Under the pieces are notes generated by a model. It had not been told where the DNA came from and did no database searches. It was given only the letters and a program-made list of their open reading frames with translations. A DNA stretch of 21,652 nucleotides, taken from the NCBI GenBank assembly GCA_031278845.1, contig JAITJQ010000008.1, positions 1-21,652 on the forward strand, in the 5' to 3' direction. Made by a program: the position numbers and the translations under genes. Position 1 is the stretch's first letter. Each line of letters starts with the position of its first letter. Positions 1 through 6,910 of this stretch are shown here, one piece after another. Origin of the DNA: Puniceicoccales bacterium (GTDB lineage Bacteria; Verrucomicrobiota; Verrucomicrobiia; Opitutales; LL51).

Positions 1-39
1 CGGGGCTGCCAATTTAAGAAAATAAAAATTAGGTAACGC

Positions 40-140
40 GCAGCCCCTGCGCAGAATGCGCCGGGCTCGGCCGCCGAAGGATGTCAAGGAGTTTACGACT
101 CCTTGCGGGAGTCCAGAGGGCTGAGCCCTTTGGCGGCAAC
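40..140 (-). repeat. Modular GC-rich palindromic repeat overlapping the tpiA 3' end
   Basis: Read on the minus strand, this stretch contains the CCAAAGGGCT...AGCCCTCTGG module, then CAAGGAGT/ACTCCTTG, then a GCCGAGCCCGGCGCA arm. The same modules recur in the same order near 3780-3860, and related ones near 10180-10300 and 15295-15345. The tpiA stop codon (TAA, 95-93) lies inside the CAAGGAGTC hairpin, so the repeat has been absorbed into the coding end. Positions 1-39 hold nothing else that I recognise. Confidence 0.75.
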
Positions 141-884
141 GATATCCATGAAACTTTCCGCGACCAGAGAAGCGCCGCCGATGAGGCCACCGTCAATGTC
201 TGGTTGTGTGAGAAGATCCGCTGCATTATCCGGCTTCATGGAACCGCCGTATAAAATGGGTATTGTCTGACTTCCTTTGCCGAACTGTTTTTGCAACAGT
301 TCACGGATGAATTGGTGCACTTTTTGTGCCATTTCTGGGGTGGCTGTTTTTCCCGTCCCAATCGCCCAGACCGGCTCGTAGGCGATTACCAAATTAGTGC
401 TAGTAAGACCTTCCAACGCATGGGAGATTTGTGTTTCGATGACCATCAATGTCCGATCGGATTCGCGTTCGTCGAGGGTTTCGCCCACGCATAGAATGGG
501 TATAAGCTGGGAGGCTTGGGCTATTTTGACCTTTTGGTGAATTTGTTCATCGGTTTCGTGGAAAATCGCCCGCCGTTCACTGTGGCCGATGATGACATAG
601 GTTAACCCTAAATCTTTGAGCATTGATGCTGAAATTTCCCCTGTGAATGCTCCTTCCCTTTCGAAGTATAAATTTTGGGCACCGATCGCAATATCCGTAT
701 TTTTCAGCCATTCCGCACAACGATCTAGACTTGTAAATGGCGGGCAAATGGCAACGGTAACGTGCGCTGAAATGCCGTGTCTAGTTTTTAGATCTATGAT
801 TTTTTTTACCAGATCTTCCGACTGCGATGGCGTTTTATTCATTTTCCAGTTTCCAACGATTAGATATTTCCTTTCCATAATCAT
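93..884 (-). CDS. tpiA: Triosephosphate isomerase
   Basis: Interconverts dihydroxyacetone phosphate and glyceraldehyde 3-phosphate in glycolysis and gluconeogenesis (cytosolic TIM barrel, normally a dimer). The 263-residue product has GNWKMN with N12 and K14, catalytic H101 in IIGHSERR, catalytic E170 in AYEPVWAIGTGK, and the phosphate-binding motifs ILYGGS and GLIGGAS. The family usually ends soon after ...IVAA. Here about ten extra residues (GLSPLDSRKES) are encoded by an intergenic repeat. The start at 884 lies 6 nt after the HIT gene stop, with no clear Shine-Dalgarno. The in-frame ATG at 878 (MERKYLIVGNWK) matches the usual family start equally well. Probably co-transcribed with the upstream HIT gene. 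The window also encodes a PPi-phosphofructokinase, so two glycolytic steps are represented. Confidence 0.97.
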   Translation of the reverse strand: MIMERKYLIVGNWKMNKTPSQSEDLVKKIIDLKTRHGISAHVTVAICPPFTSLDRCAEWLKNTDIAIGAQNLYFEREGAFTGEISASMLKDLGLTYVIIGHSERRAIFHETDEQIHQKVKIAQASQLIPILCVGETLDERESDRTLMVIETQISHALEGLTSTNLVIAYEPVWAIGTGKTATPEMAQKVHQFIRELLQKQFGKGSQTIPILYGGSMKPDNAADLLTQPDIDGGLIGGASLVAESFMDIVAAKGLSPLDSRKES

Positions 885-890
885 AAAAAA

Positions 891-1370
891 TTAAATAAAT
901 TTTCTTAAGCTTTCCCAGAGGTGTTCTAAGGCTACCGGCAGCGTTTTGGTATCCGCGATGATGGGCATAAAATTTGTATCGCCGGTCCAACGCGGGACTA
1001 AATGGCAGTGTAAATGCTTCGGAATACCGGCACCGGCTGCGATACCGAGATTAATTCCGATATTGATCCCATCTGGGGTTAGTGCTTTTTTTAAAATACT
1101 TTCGGCACGAACGACCGTTTGAAAAAAATCCGTATGTTCATCAGTCGTCAGTTGCTGTAGTTCCTGAATTTCACGGCGTGGCAAGACGAGTAGGTGTCCC
1201 GCATTGTAGGGATACTTGTTCAAAATGACGAAACTTAATGGTGTCCTGAATAGCAGGAGCGATTTTTTTTCATCCGAGCCATTTAAGATGTCTAAAAAGG
1301 GATTGTAGCTTTCCGGATCTTTAGGAGCATCGATATAGTCAACACGCCAATGGGCACATAAAAACTTCAT
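891..1370 (-). CDS. HIT-family nucleotide hydrolase/phosphorylase (Ap4A-type)
   Basis: 159 residues with the histidine-triad signature KHLHCHLVPRW (H119, H121, H123) and the preceding GHLLVLPRRE strand, which place it in the Fhit/Ap4A-phosphorylase branch of the HIT superfamily. Members cleave diadenosine polyphosphates or related nucleotidyl compounds; the actual substrate cannot be read from sequence. The N-terminus (MKFLCAHWRVDYI) matches the family W-R-x-x-Y-I start, but the CxxC zinc pair often found near residue 25 is missing (ESYNPFLDIL instead). It is first in a minus-strand pair with tpiA (6 nt gap) and divergent from the carrier protein gene at 1463. Confidence 0.88.
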   Translation of the reverse strand: MKFLCAHWRVDYIDAPKDPESYNPFLDILNGSDEKKSLLLFRTPLSFVILNKYPYNAGHLLVLPRREIQELQQLTTDEHTDFFQTVVRAESILKKALTPDGINIGINLGIAAGAGIPKHLHCHLVPRWTGDTNFMPIIADTKTLPVALEHLWESLRKFI

Positions 1371-1462
1371 GGGTCGATTATAGAGATAGTTTGAAAAAAA
1401 CCAATATATATCTTGACATGATAAAAACTTTTCAAAGGAATCGAATGAGTTAATTTATAGCC

Positions 1463-1714
1463 ATGACCAAGACAAAGGAAGAAATCCGAGAACTCGTACG
1501 TGAAATTATCGCCGAAATTGCACCCGATGAGGATGTCAGTGATTTAAAGGCGGACGTTCCTTTGCGCGAACAGTTGGATCTGGATTCCATGGACTTTCTA
1601 GACATTGTCATGGAGTTGCGTAAGCGGTATGCGGTTGATGTGCCGGAAGAGGACTATCCCCGTTTAGAGTCGCTGGATAGCTGTGCCGATTATCTGGTTG
1701 ATAAATTTAAGTAG
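1463..1714 (+). CDS. Stand-alone acyl carrier protein
   Basis: 83 residues, acidic and helical, with the phosphopantetheine attachment motif LDLDSMDFLDIVMELRKRY; S42 is the predicted modified serine. The DSMDF variant followed by VDVPEEDYPRLESL differs from the DSLD-type AcpP of housekeeping fatty-acid synthesis, so this is more likely a specialised carrier protein (lipid, polyketide or surface-molecule acyl transfer). No fab, synthase or ligase gene is adjacent, so the partner is unknown. A TTGACA lies at 1413-1418 but no convincing -10 follows at the right distance. No Shine-Dalgarno sits immediately before the ATG. Transcribed with tgt, from which it is separated by a hairpin element. Confidence 0.9.
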   Translation: MTKTKEEIRELVREIIAEIAPDEDVSDLKADVPLREQLDLDSMDFLDIVMELRKRYAVDVPEEDYPRLESLDSCADYLVDKFK

Positions 1715-1727
1715 ATTTTTTGCTTTT

Positions 1728-1816
1728 GTTTTATTGGGAGCAGCATGGGGTTCTGCCCCATACCTTGCAAGGAGTCGTAGACTCCTTGACCACTTTTATT
1801 TTATTACCAATAAAAC
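1728..1816 (+). repeat. 89-nt hairpin element with terminal inverted repeats, directly upstream of tgt
   Basis: A perfect 10-bp inverted repeat, GTTTTATTGG (1728-1737) and CCAATAAAAC (1807-1816), encloses two hairpins: ATGGGG/CCCCAT (1745-1750/1756-1761) and CAAGGAGTC/GACTCCTTG (1768-1776/1780-1788, GTA loop). The second hairpin recurs exactly at 3789-3809. The element ends 1 nt before the tgt ATG, so it would form a multi-branch leader, or act as an intercistronic terminator or attenuator. It resembles a miniature element with terminal repeats, but no target duplication is evident. Confidence 0.7.
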
Positions 1817-1817
1817 T

Positions 1818-3005
1818 ATGTTGTATCCTCATTTTAAGTTTGAAGTTACCCATCGCGATGGATTGACGCGGGCGCGCTGCGGTTTATTGACGACACCCCA
1901 CGGTATTTTAAAAACTCCCGCCTTCGTATTCTGTGCGACGAAGGGGGCGATGAAATCGGTTACAACGCAGCAGATGGAAGAAGCCGGAGCGGGAATTATT
2001 TTATCCAATACCTACCACCTTCTTTTACAGCCTGGTCCCGATCGCGTCGCTGCACTTGGTGGGCTTCATAAAATGCTCCATTGGAATCGTCCGATGCTGA
2101 CCGATTCCGGAGGATTTCAAATTTTCAGTCTTGGCCACGGCGGTGTGGCCAATGAAATCAAGGGAAAACGCAACGGTACCATTCCTAAAACACTTCTCAA
2201 AATCGACGAAAATGGAGCCCTTTTCCGCTCCTACATCGATGGACACATATGCGAATTGACCCCTGAAAAATCCATCGAAGTGCAACAAAAATTCGGAGCG
2301 GATCTCATCCTCGTCTTGGACGAATGTACCCCTTTCCATAGTTCTAAACAATACACAGAGTGTTCCATGGAGCGCAGTCATTGCTGGGCTTTGCGCAGTT
2401 TCCAACGGTTTTCCCAAAATAATGATTATCGTCAGGCACTTTACGGCATTGTACAGGGTGGAGTTTACGAGGATTTGCGCGAACGTAGCGGAAATTTCGT
2501 TGCCGAACAGAATTTTTTCGGCCAAGCTATTGGGGGAAGTTTGGGGGGCGATCGCATACAAATGCATGACATTGTCGCTATGGCTTGCCAATATATCCGC
2601 GAGGATCGCCCTACTCATCTCTTAGGAATTGGCGGAATTGCCGACATTTGGAATGGCGTCGCGAATGGAATTGATACCTTCGATTGCGTCCATCCGACAC
2701 GACTCGCGCGGCATGGTGGTGCCCTAGTCTACCCGGAGAAAAACGATGGAAAAGAATTTTTTAACCTCAAAAATGCACGTTTTATGGATGATTTGAATCC
2801 TATCGACCAAAATTGTTCATGTTATTGTTGCCAAAACTTCTCCCGCGCTTACATTCATTACCTCTTCAAAGCACATGAAATGCTCGGTGGACAGCTCCTG
2901 ACGATCCATAATGTAGCATTTATGGTGCGCTTAGCAGAAGAAATTCGAAATTCAATTGAAGATGGGAGTTTTAAAAAAACGATACATTCTTGCGGAAAAT
3001 TTTAG
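1818..3005 (+). CDS. tgt: Queuine/preQ1 tRNA-guanine transglycosylase
   Basis: Exchanges guanine 34 of GUN-anticodon tRNAs for the queuosine precursor preQ1. From the ATG at 1818 the product is 395 residues. It has D96 in MLTDSGGFQIFSL, D168 in LVLDECTP and the nucleophile D289 in GIDTFDCVHPTR. The zinc site is C333, C335, C338 and H364 (CxCxxC...H, the spacing known for Zymomonas TGT). The family is usually 370-385 residues; the extra length comes mainly from an insertion at about 107-135. The frame is open back to 1683, but that extension crosses the hairpin element and lacks homology, so the start at 1818 is chosen. The 3' end overlaps the next gene by 44 nt. Confidence 0.95.
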   Translation: MLYPHFKFEVTHRDGLTRARCGLLTTPHGILKTPAFVFCATKGAMKSVTTQQMEEAGAGIILSNTYHLLLQPGPDRVAALGGLHKMLHWNRPMLTDSGGFQIFSLGHGGVANEIKGKRNGTIPKTLLKIDENGALFRSYIDGHICELTPEKSIEVQQKFGADLILVLDECTPFHSSKQYTECSMERSHCWALRSFQRFSQNNDYRQALYGIVQGGVYEDLRERSGNFVAEQNFFGQAIGGSLGGDRIQMHDIVAMACQYIREDRPTHLLGIGGIADIWNGVANGIDTFDCVHPTRLARHGGALVYPEKNDGKEFFNLKNARFMDDLNPIDQNCSCYCCQNFSRAYIHYLFKAHEMLGGQLLTIHNVAFMVRLAEEIRNSIEDGSFKKTIHSCGKF

Positions 3006-3756
3006 GGCTAAAAAGATTTGGCAATGGTTGCGTCTAAAGTTAGCGGAAACCTTTAGGTTCTTTTATGTATTCCTGCGAGCTCGACTATTTCGCTGCATCG
3101 ATTACTGCGGTGCAATTTTTAAATTTTATATCAAAAATCGTAGCTTTGCCAAGACAGATCTCACCATTATCGGAGAGTACTGGTTGGATTCTCCCTTTGC
3201 CATTAGTAAGCGTTATTTGCAACTCAAATTTGAGCTGGATATATATCAATACGGCGAAACACCCCTCCTAACCATCGAAAAGATAGCCAAACAAGCCCAT
3301 ATTACGGAACAGGATTGCGTCTTTGAACTCGGATCTGGAACGGGACGCTGTGCGTTTTGGCTCACCTATTTTACGGGATGTCGCGTCGTTGGTGTCGAAC
3401 AAATTCCCGATTTCGTCGATTTTTCCAGTCAACTTGTCGAAAAAGACAACTTTTTAAAAGGAAAAATTAGTTTTATTCGGGATGATTTTCTCTCAACTGA
3501 TCTCAACCCGGCAACGGTTGTCTACTGCTACGGAACAAAGTTGACGAACGCTCAAATCGAGACGTTGATTCTTAACCTCAGTAGAACACGGTCCGGAACG
3601 ATCGTGATTACGGTTAGCTATCACCTCAATGAAATTATTTCTGTGAGCGAAAATCAAGCCGTACTTGAAAAATATTTCCCCCTTATTTCGAAATTTGATG
3701 CCGAATTTCTCTGGGGAAAAGCTACGGTATTTATTCAAGAAGTTTCGTCCACCTAG
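2962..3756 (+). CDS. SAM-dependent methyltransferase, class I
   Basis: About 264 residues. A Rossmann SAM-binding motif, VFELGSGTGR (about residues 120-129), is followed by an acidic strand end, VVGVEQIPDFV, which supports a class I methyltransferase fold. The N-terminal ~60 residues are basic and rich in aromatics (KKIWQWLRLK, FRFFYVFLRARLF), suggesting a membrane-associated amphipathic segment rather than a true transmembrane helix. Substrate unknown; no RNA- or lipid-specific motif is recognised. The gene starts inside the 3' end of tgt, implying translational coupling. An in-frame TTG at 2956 is an alternative start. The stop at 3756 abuts the repeat region. Confidence 0.75.
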   Translation: MGVLKKRYILAENFRAKKIWQWLRLKLAETFRFFYVFLRARLFRCIDYCGAIFKFYIKNRSFAKTDLTIIGEYWLDSPFAISKRYLQLKFELDIYQYGETPLLTIEKIAKQAHITEQDCVFELGSGTGRCAFWLTYFTGCRVVGVEQIPDFVDFSSQLVEKDNFLKGKISFIRDDFLSTDLNPATVVYCYGTKLTNAQIETLILNLSRTRSGTIVITVSYHLNEIISVSENQAVLEKYFPLISKFDAEFLWGKATVFIQEVSST

Positions 3757-4063
3757 GGCGTTTGCTTATGGGATTCCGCCACACCCCGCAAGGAGTCGTA
3801 GACTCCTTGACCTCCTTCGACGGCCGAGCCCGGCGCATTCTGCGCCGGGCTCGGCCGCAAGGTCAAGAATAGACTCTTTGATTTTTCTTAGCGGCAAAGC
3901 ATGCGAAAATTTCGCATGCTTTGCCGCTAGATCAAGTTTGCCCCCCGCGGCTACGCCGCGGGGGCTGTAAAAGTACTTTTTAATAAAAGTGTTTTTTTTA
4001 ATTACTGGCCCTGCGGTTTGATCCCTTGGCAGGGATTCCTAAGGGCGCGTAGTCCTTGGGCCA
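3757..4063. repeat. Mosaic of GC-rich palindromes between convergent genes
   Basis: No gene is visible. In order it contains: CAAGGAGTC-GTA-GACTCCTTG (3789-3809); a perfect 17-bp hairpin with arms CGGCCGAGCCCGGCGCA (3821-3837/3841-3857); the linker CAAGGTCAAG; a near-perfect 39-nt palindrome centred on 3909 (3890-3928, arm AGCGGCAAAGCATGCG); a 10-bp hairpin CCCCCGCGGC/GCCGCGGGGG (942-951/955-964 of the 3 kb block); and the CCCTGCGGTTTGATCC module (about 4009-4025). Most of these recur in the other 3' spacers. Transcription arrives from both sides, so the hairpins could serve as bidirectional terminators. Confidence 0.85.
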
Positions 4064-4981
4064 TCAAGCATGGGGATGGGCTTTGCGGTAAGCCCGTTGG
4101 AGCGTGGTGGAATTGACATGGGTATAGATTTGGGTGGTACTCAGGTGAGCATGGCCCAACAATTCTTGTACAAGGCGCAAATTGGCGCCGTTATTGAGCA
4201 TATGTGTTGCGTAGCTATGGCGCAATTTATGGGGACTGATATCCATGGGAAGGTTACTTTGTTGGAGGTAAAATTTCAGACGGTTTTGCACCTGACGCGG
4301 CGTAAGATTTTCGCCCTGACCGTTGATAATGATGGGCATAGTCGGAGAAAAACTTTCACCTATGCCGGCGATAAACCGTTTCAGAGCATGGATGGAATAA
4401 ATGCCAATAGGGCAAACGCGTTCCCGATTACCCTTTCCCGTAATTTTTACTGAACATCGTTCAAAATCGACATCGCCATGGTGTAGCGAGAGCAATTCAC
4501 CCAATCGCATACCGCTATTGTATAGCAATTCGAGGATGAGCGTATCGCGAAGGTATAAAAATTGGGATATTTTATCTTCTAAAAATAACTTTTTCGGTTG
4601 GCCGATAAGTAGAGCTACGTCATTGGGCGATAAAATTTTGGGTAATGTTTTTTCTTTTTTGGGTACCGATAGGGATTCGAGGGGATTTTTTTCGACGACC
4701 CGGCATTTTTTTAAGAAAATAAAGAGCGATTTCAATCCGGATAGGCGATTTTGGACGGTTGATTTTTTATGCTCCCGGAGTAATTCGATCAAATACTGGC
4801 GAACGGTAAACTCGTCCACATCGTTCCAGCGTCGAATGGATGTATATTTTAAGAGAAAGGCGATAAATTGCTCAATGGATGTCACGTAACTTTCCAGGGT
4901 ATGCTTCGAAAGCTGGCGTTCGACCTCGATCGACCGAATAAAATCGGCATAGGAAAAATTAACTGCCGTTCTCTGGGCCAT
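4064..4981 (-). CDS. xerC: XerC/XerD-type tyrosine recombinase
   Basis: 305 residues, the usual length of XerC/XerD. The N-terminal SAM-like core-binding domain is at about 8-93 (FIRSIEVERQLSKHTLESY) and the catalytic domain at about 115-300. All six catalytic residues are visible: R159 (SGMRLGELL), K183 (TGKGNRER), H251 and R254 (HKLRHSYATH), H277 (LGHAHLSTTQ) and nucleophile Y286 (IYTHV). Expected role is resolving chromosome dimers at dif, with a partner Xer at the division septum. XerC versus XerD cannot be decided firmly; the AHPHA tail occurs in both. No integrase context or att site is seen, so a housekeeping Xer is more likely than a phage integrase. Divergent from the ferredoxin gene. 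Confidence 0.9.
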   Translation of the reverse strand: MAQRTAVNFSYADFIRSIEVERQLSKHTLESYVTSIEQFIAFLLKYTSIRRWNDVDEFTVRQYLIELLREHKKSTVQNRLSGLKSLFIFLKKCRVVEKNPLESLSVPKKEKTLPKILSPNDVALLIGQPKKLFLEDKISQFLYLRDTLILELLYNSGMRLGELLSLHHGDVDFERCSVKITGKGNRERVCPIGIYSIHALKRFIAGIGESFSPTMPIIINGQGENLTPRQVQNRLKFYLQQSNLPMDISPHKLRHSYATHMLNNGANLRLVQELLGHAHLSTTQIYTHVNSTTLQRAYRKAHPHA

Positions 4982-5054
4982 AGAAATGAAATATTGGGTA
5001 TTTAATTTGTATTTTCAAGATTGACGAAGACCACATTTTTTAATCCTATGGACC

Positions 5055-5291
5055 ATGGCAAATAGAGATGATCGGATCGAGGAAAATGTTCCAGGAAAGT
5101 TCTACGTCGATGACCAGTGTATCGACTGCGATATGTGTCGCAATTTGGCACCGGATTTTTTTGGTGCGACATCGGAAGGTAATTCTTTCGTAAAAAAACA
5201 ACCGGTCACCCCAGAAGAAATCATACTCTGCCAGGAAGCTATGGAGAGCTGTCCTGTCGATGCTATCGGCGACGATGGTGAAGGGGAATAA
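5055..5291 (+). CDS. Single-cluster [4Fe-4S] ferredoxin
   Basis: 78 residues with one CxxCxxC...CP set: C22, C25, C28 and C66 (QCIDCDMC and ESCPVDAIG), typical of small monocluster ferredoxins of the Fer4_13 kind; C59 is an additional cysteine. The acidic ends are typical of soluble electron carriers. The partner enzyme is not in the window. It could serve Fe-S-dependent isoprenoid steps (IspG/IspH) downstream of the nearby dxs, but that is only inference. The start is the ATG at 5055; an overlapping ATG at 5048 is out of frame. No Shine-Dalgarno is evident. The stop is followed within a few bases by repeat modules. Confidence 0.9.
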   Translation: MANRDDRIEENVPGKFYVDDQCIDCDMCRNLAPDFFGATSEGNSFVKKQPVTPEEIILCQEAMESCPVDAIGDDGEGE

Positions 5292-5294
5292 TAT

Positions 5295-5739
5295 ATGGGG
5301 CTTCGGCTACCCAGAGGATTCTGCCCTCTGGACTCCCGCAAGGAGTCGCAGATTTCTTGGCCACAAGATCCAAAAGTGCCCTTTCTAATTGTTGGCCAAG
5401 TCCATGCACGGTATGTATGGACTTGGCCACTCTTTTAGGCCCGCCTGCGGCTATGCCGCGGGGGCTGAAAAAGTTTTCTTTTTTTAAAAATGTTTTTAGA
5501 ATTGCTGGCCAAATCCATGTGCGATGCGTATAGACTTGAGGCCGCAAGGTCAAGATTTTTCTTCTAGTTGCGCGCAATTCCTAGACAATTTGTATAGGGG
5601 TTGCGCGTAACTCAATCTTCTTTTCTTCTTTTCTTCTTTTCTGGGCCCTGCGGTTTGATCCAGGTCCAGGGAATGATGTTCCTTGGTAAGGGTTTGCAAG
5701 GGGAAGTCCCCTTGTGACTGGAATTGGTATTTCCTAATT
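5295..5739. repeat. Mosaic of palindromic modules between convergent genes
   Basis: 445 nt without a gene. It contains a CCCAGAGG...CCTCTGGACTCCCGCAAGGAGTC module (about 5317-5350); a 13-bp hairpin TGGCCAAGTCCAT/ATGGACTTGGCCA (5393-5405/5417-5429) with a decayed second copy near 5505-5535; a CTGCGGCTATGCCGCGG copy of the 3940-3965 module with similar A/T-rich flanks; a GCGCAA...TTGCGC hairpin (about 5570-5606); CTTCTTTT microrepeats (about 5618-5640); the CCCTGCGGTTTGATCC module (5646-5661); and CAAGGGGA/TCCCCTTG (5697-5704/5707-5714). The module order parallels 3757-4063 and 10178-10460. Confidence 0.8.
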
Positions 5740-6735
5740 TTATACGGCGTCACATATGTGATCAAGTGCTTTTTGGATTGCTTGTATAAGGTCTTTCCGC
5801 GTTTTTTCATTTATTTTGAAGTTTTTCAAAAATTTATACCATTTTTCATCATTTAGTAACTTCATTAAGATTTCTTTGAGATCTTCAAAGATTTGTTCTT
5901 GTTTGGGACTATTTTTAAAATCATAGTCATCAAACCAAAACAGAATAGCAAGTAATAAAGCTGGCGAAAGTTCTCCTTGTAAAAATTTTCTACACGCGAC
6001 GTGGAAAATTGTTTCGCCATGATTATTTGCTTCATTGAGAAACTGTTTTCTTTTTTGTGGTTGGCCTCCATTCGGCTGTTGATTGCCATTTGGTAAATAT
6101 TGGTCATTTAGTCTTTGTATTGTTTCCATTGCGAAACTAGAATTACCAGCCTGAAGCGCGAAATGTAAGATTGTTCCATTGTTCGATCTTCTAAAGAGAT
6201 CAGCACCTTCTCTTGCAATGAGATGGGCCATTTCGATTCGGTTATATTGTATTGCCAATATAACGGGTGTCCGTCCATGGAACTCGTAATTAATATCGAA
6301 GAGAGCTCTTTCAATTCCAAGTTCGTCACGATATCGTGCAGTCAACAGTGCAGCTAAACTCAGAAAATCATTATTCTGAACGGCGATATGAAGCAGGTAA
6401 TTTAGGTCGTTCTGGTTATTGAAATGATGACAAATACGGATTAAAAGTAAAATCTGTAAAACCGTGCTTGGTTGTTTATTGCAAACAGCCTCAGATAATC
6501 TTCTGCTTACCCAAGAGGGGGTTTTTTTATGAAACCAATGAGTGTAATCCAATTGGGTAGGGTACCGCCAACCCACTCTTCCTTTATCCAAATTATTCCA
6601 TGATACTCCTACTGAAGATGGTCGCTGTGTACGTAATACTTTTAGCAAATAAGACGCTTGAACGACATTGTGGTGTAACACGGATGGTAAAAATATCATC
6701 CCAATTAGTGTTTTTTTTATATATTTATTTTTCAT
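5740..6735 (-). CDS. Exported ankyrin-repeat protein
   Basis: 331 residues from the ATG at 6735, which is preceded by AGGAG five bases upstream; the 33 nt longer reading is therefore unlikely. Residues 1-28 look like a signal peptide (basic MKNKYIKK, hydrophobic core, VQA-S cleavage). About four degenerate ankyrin repeats follow: roughly 110-140 (LNYLLHIAVQNNDFLSLAALL), 153-183 (HGRTPVILAIQYNRIEMAHLI), 186-215 (NGTILHFALQAGN) and 239-270 (HGETIFHVACRKFL), with a Gln/Asn/Pro-rich insertion at 213-230. The tail (about 280-331) is charged and helical. Ankyrin proteins bind other proteins; in host-associated bacteria many act on the host. The gene is visibly richer in A/T than its neighbours, which fits acquisition. 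Target unknown. Confidence 0.8.
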   Translation of the reverse strand: MKNKYIKKTLIGMIFLPSVLHHNVVQASYLLKVLRTQRPSSVGVSWNNLDKGRVGWRYPTQLDYTHWFHKKTPSWVSRRLSEAVCNKQPSTVLQILLLIRICHHFNNQNDLNYLLHIAVQNNDFLSLAALLTARYRDELGIERALFDINYEFHGRTPVILAIQYNRIEMAHLIAREGADLFRRSNNGTILHFALQAGNSSFAMETIQRLNDQYLPNGNQQPNGGQPQKRKQFLNEANNHGETIFHVACRKFLQGELSPALLLAILFWFDDYDFKNSPKQEQIFEDLKEILMKLLNDEKWYKFLKNFKINEKTRKDLIQAIQKALDHICDAV

Positions 6736-6910
6736 TTTTTCTCCTTTTACTGGCGATGTATTGCACACTCGCTTAAAAAATTCATCATGTCAAGCGAATT
6801 TATTAGAAATTCGTATTATTTTTTTGGGCTAGGAGGAATGGAGAAAATTTTTCTTGGATTTGCTATAAAAAAATTAGGTTCTGTGTTTATTTAGGTATCC
6901 TAAAAGGGTC

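Noticed and set aside
2025..2618. 197-codon open frame on the minus strand within tgt
   Set aside because: Antisense shadow of conserved tgt codons; the protein has no family features.
3757..4063. CRISPR array
   Set aside because: Repeats differ in length and order, have no regular spacers, and are hairpin modules scattered over several loci.
4401..4889. 162-codon plus-strand open frame inside the Xer gene
   Set aside because: Antisense of conserved recombinase codons; no recognisable motif.
4064..4981. Phage or island integrase rather than housekeeping Xer
   Set aside because: Standard Xer length, no tRNA or att repeats nearby, and housekeeping neighbours.
5750..5761. Perfect palindrome TCACATATGTGA, regulator-site-like
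   Set aside because: Lies inside the last codons of the ankyrin gene, not near a promoter.
6787..6894. 35-codon ORF in the ankyrin-dxs divergent spacer, with AGGAGG at 6831-6836
   Set aside because: AGGAGG is only 1 nt from the internal ATG at 6838 and far from the first ATG; no homology signal, so treated as chance.
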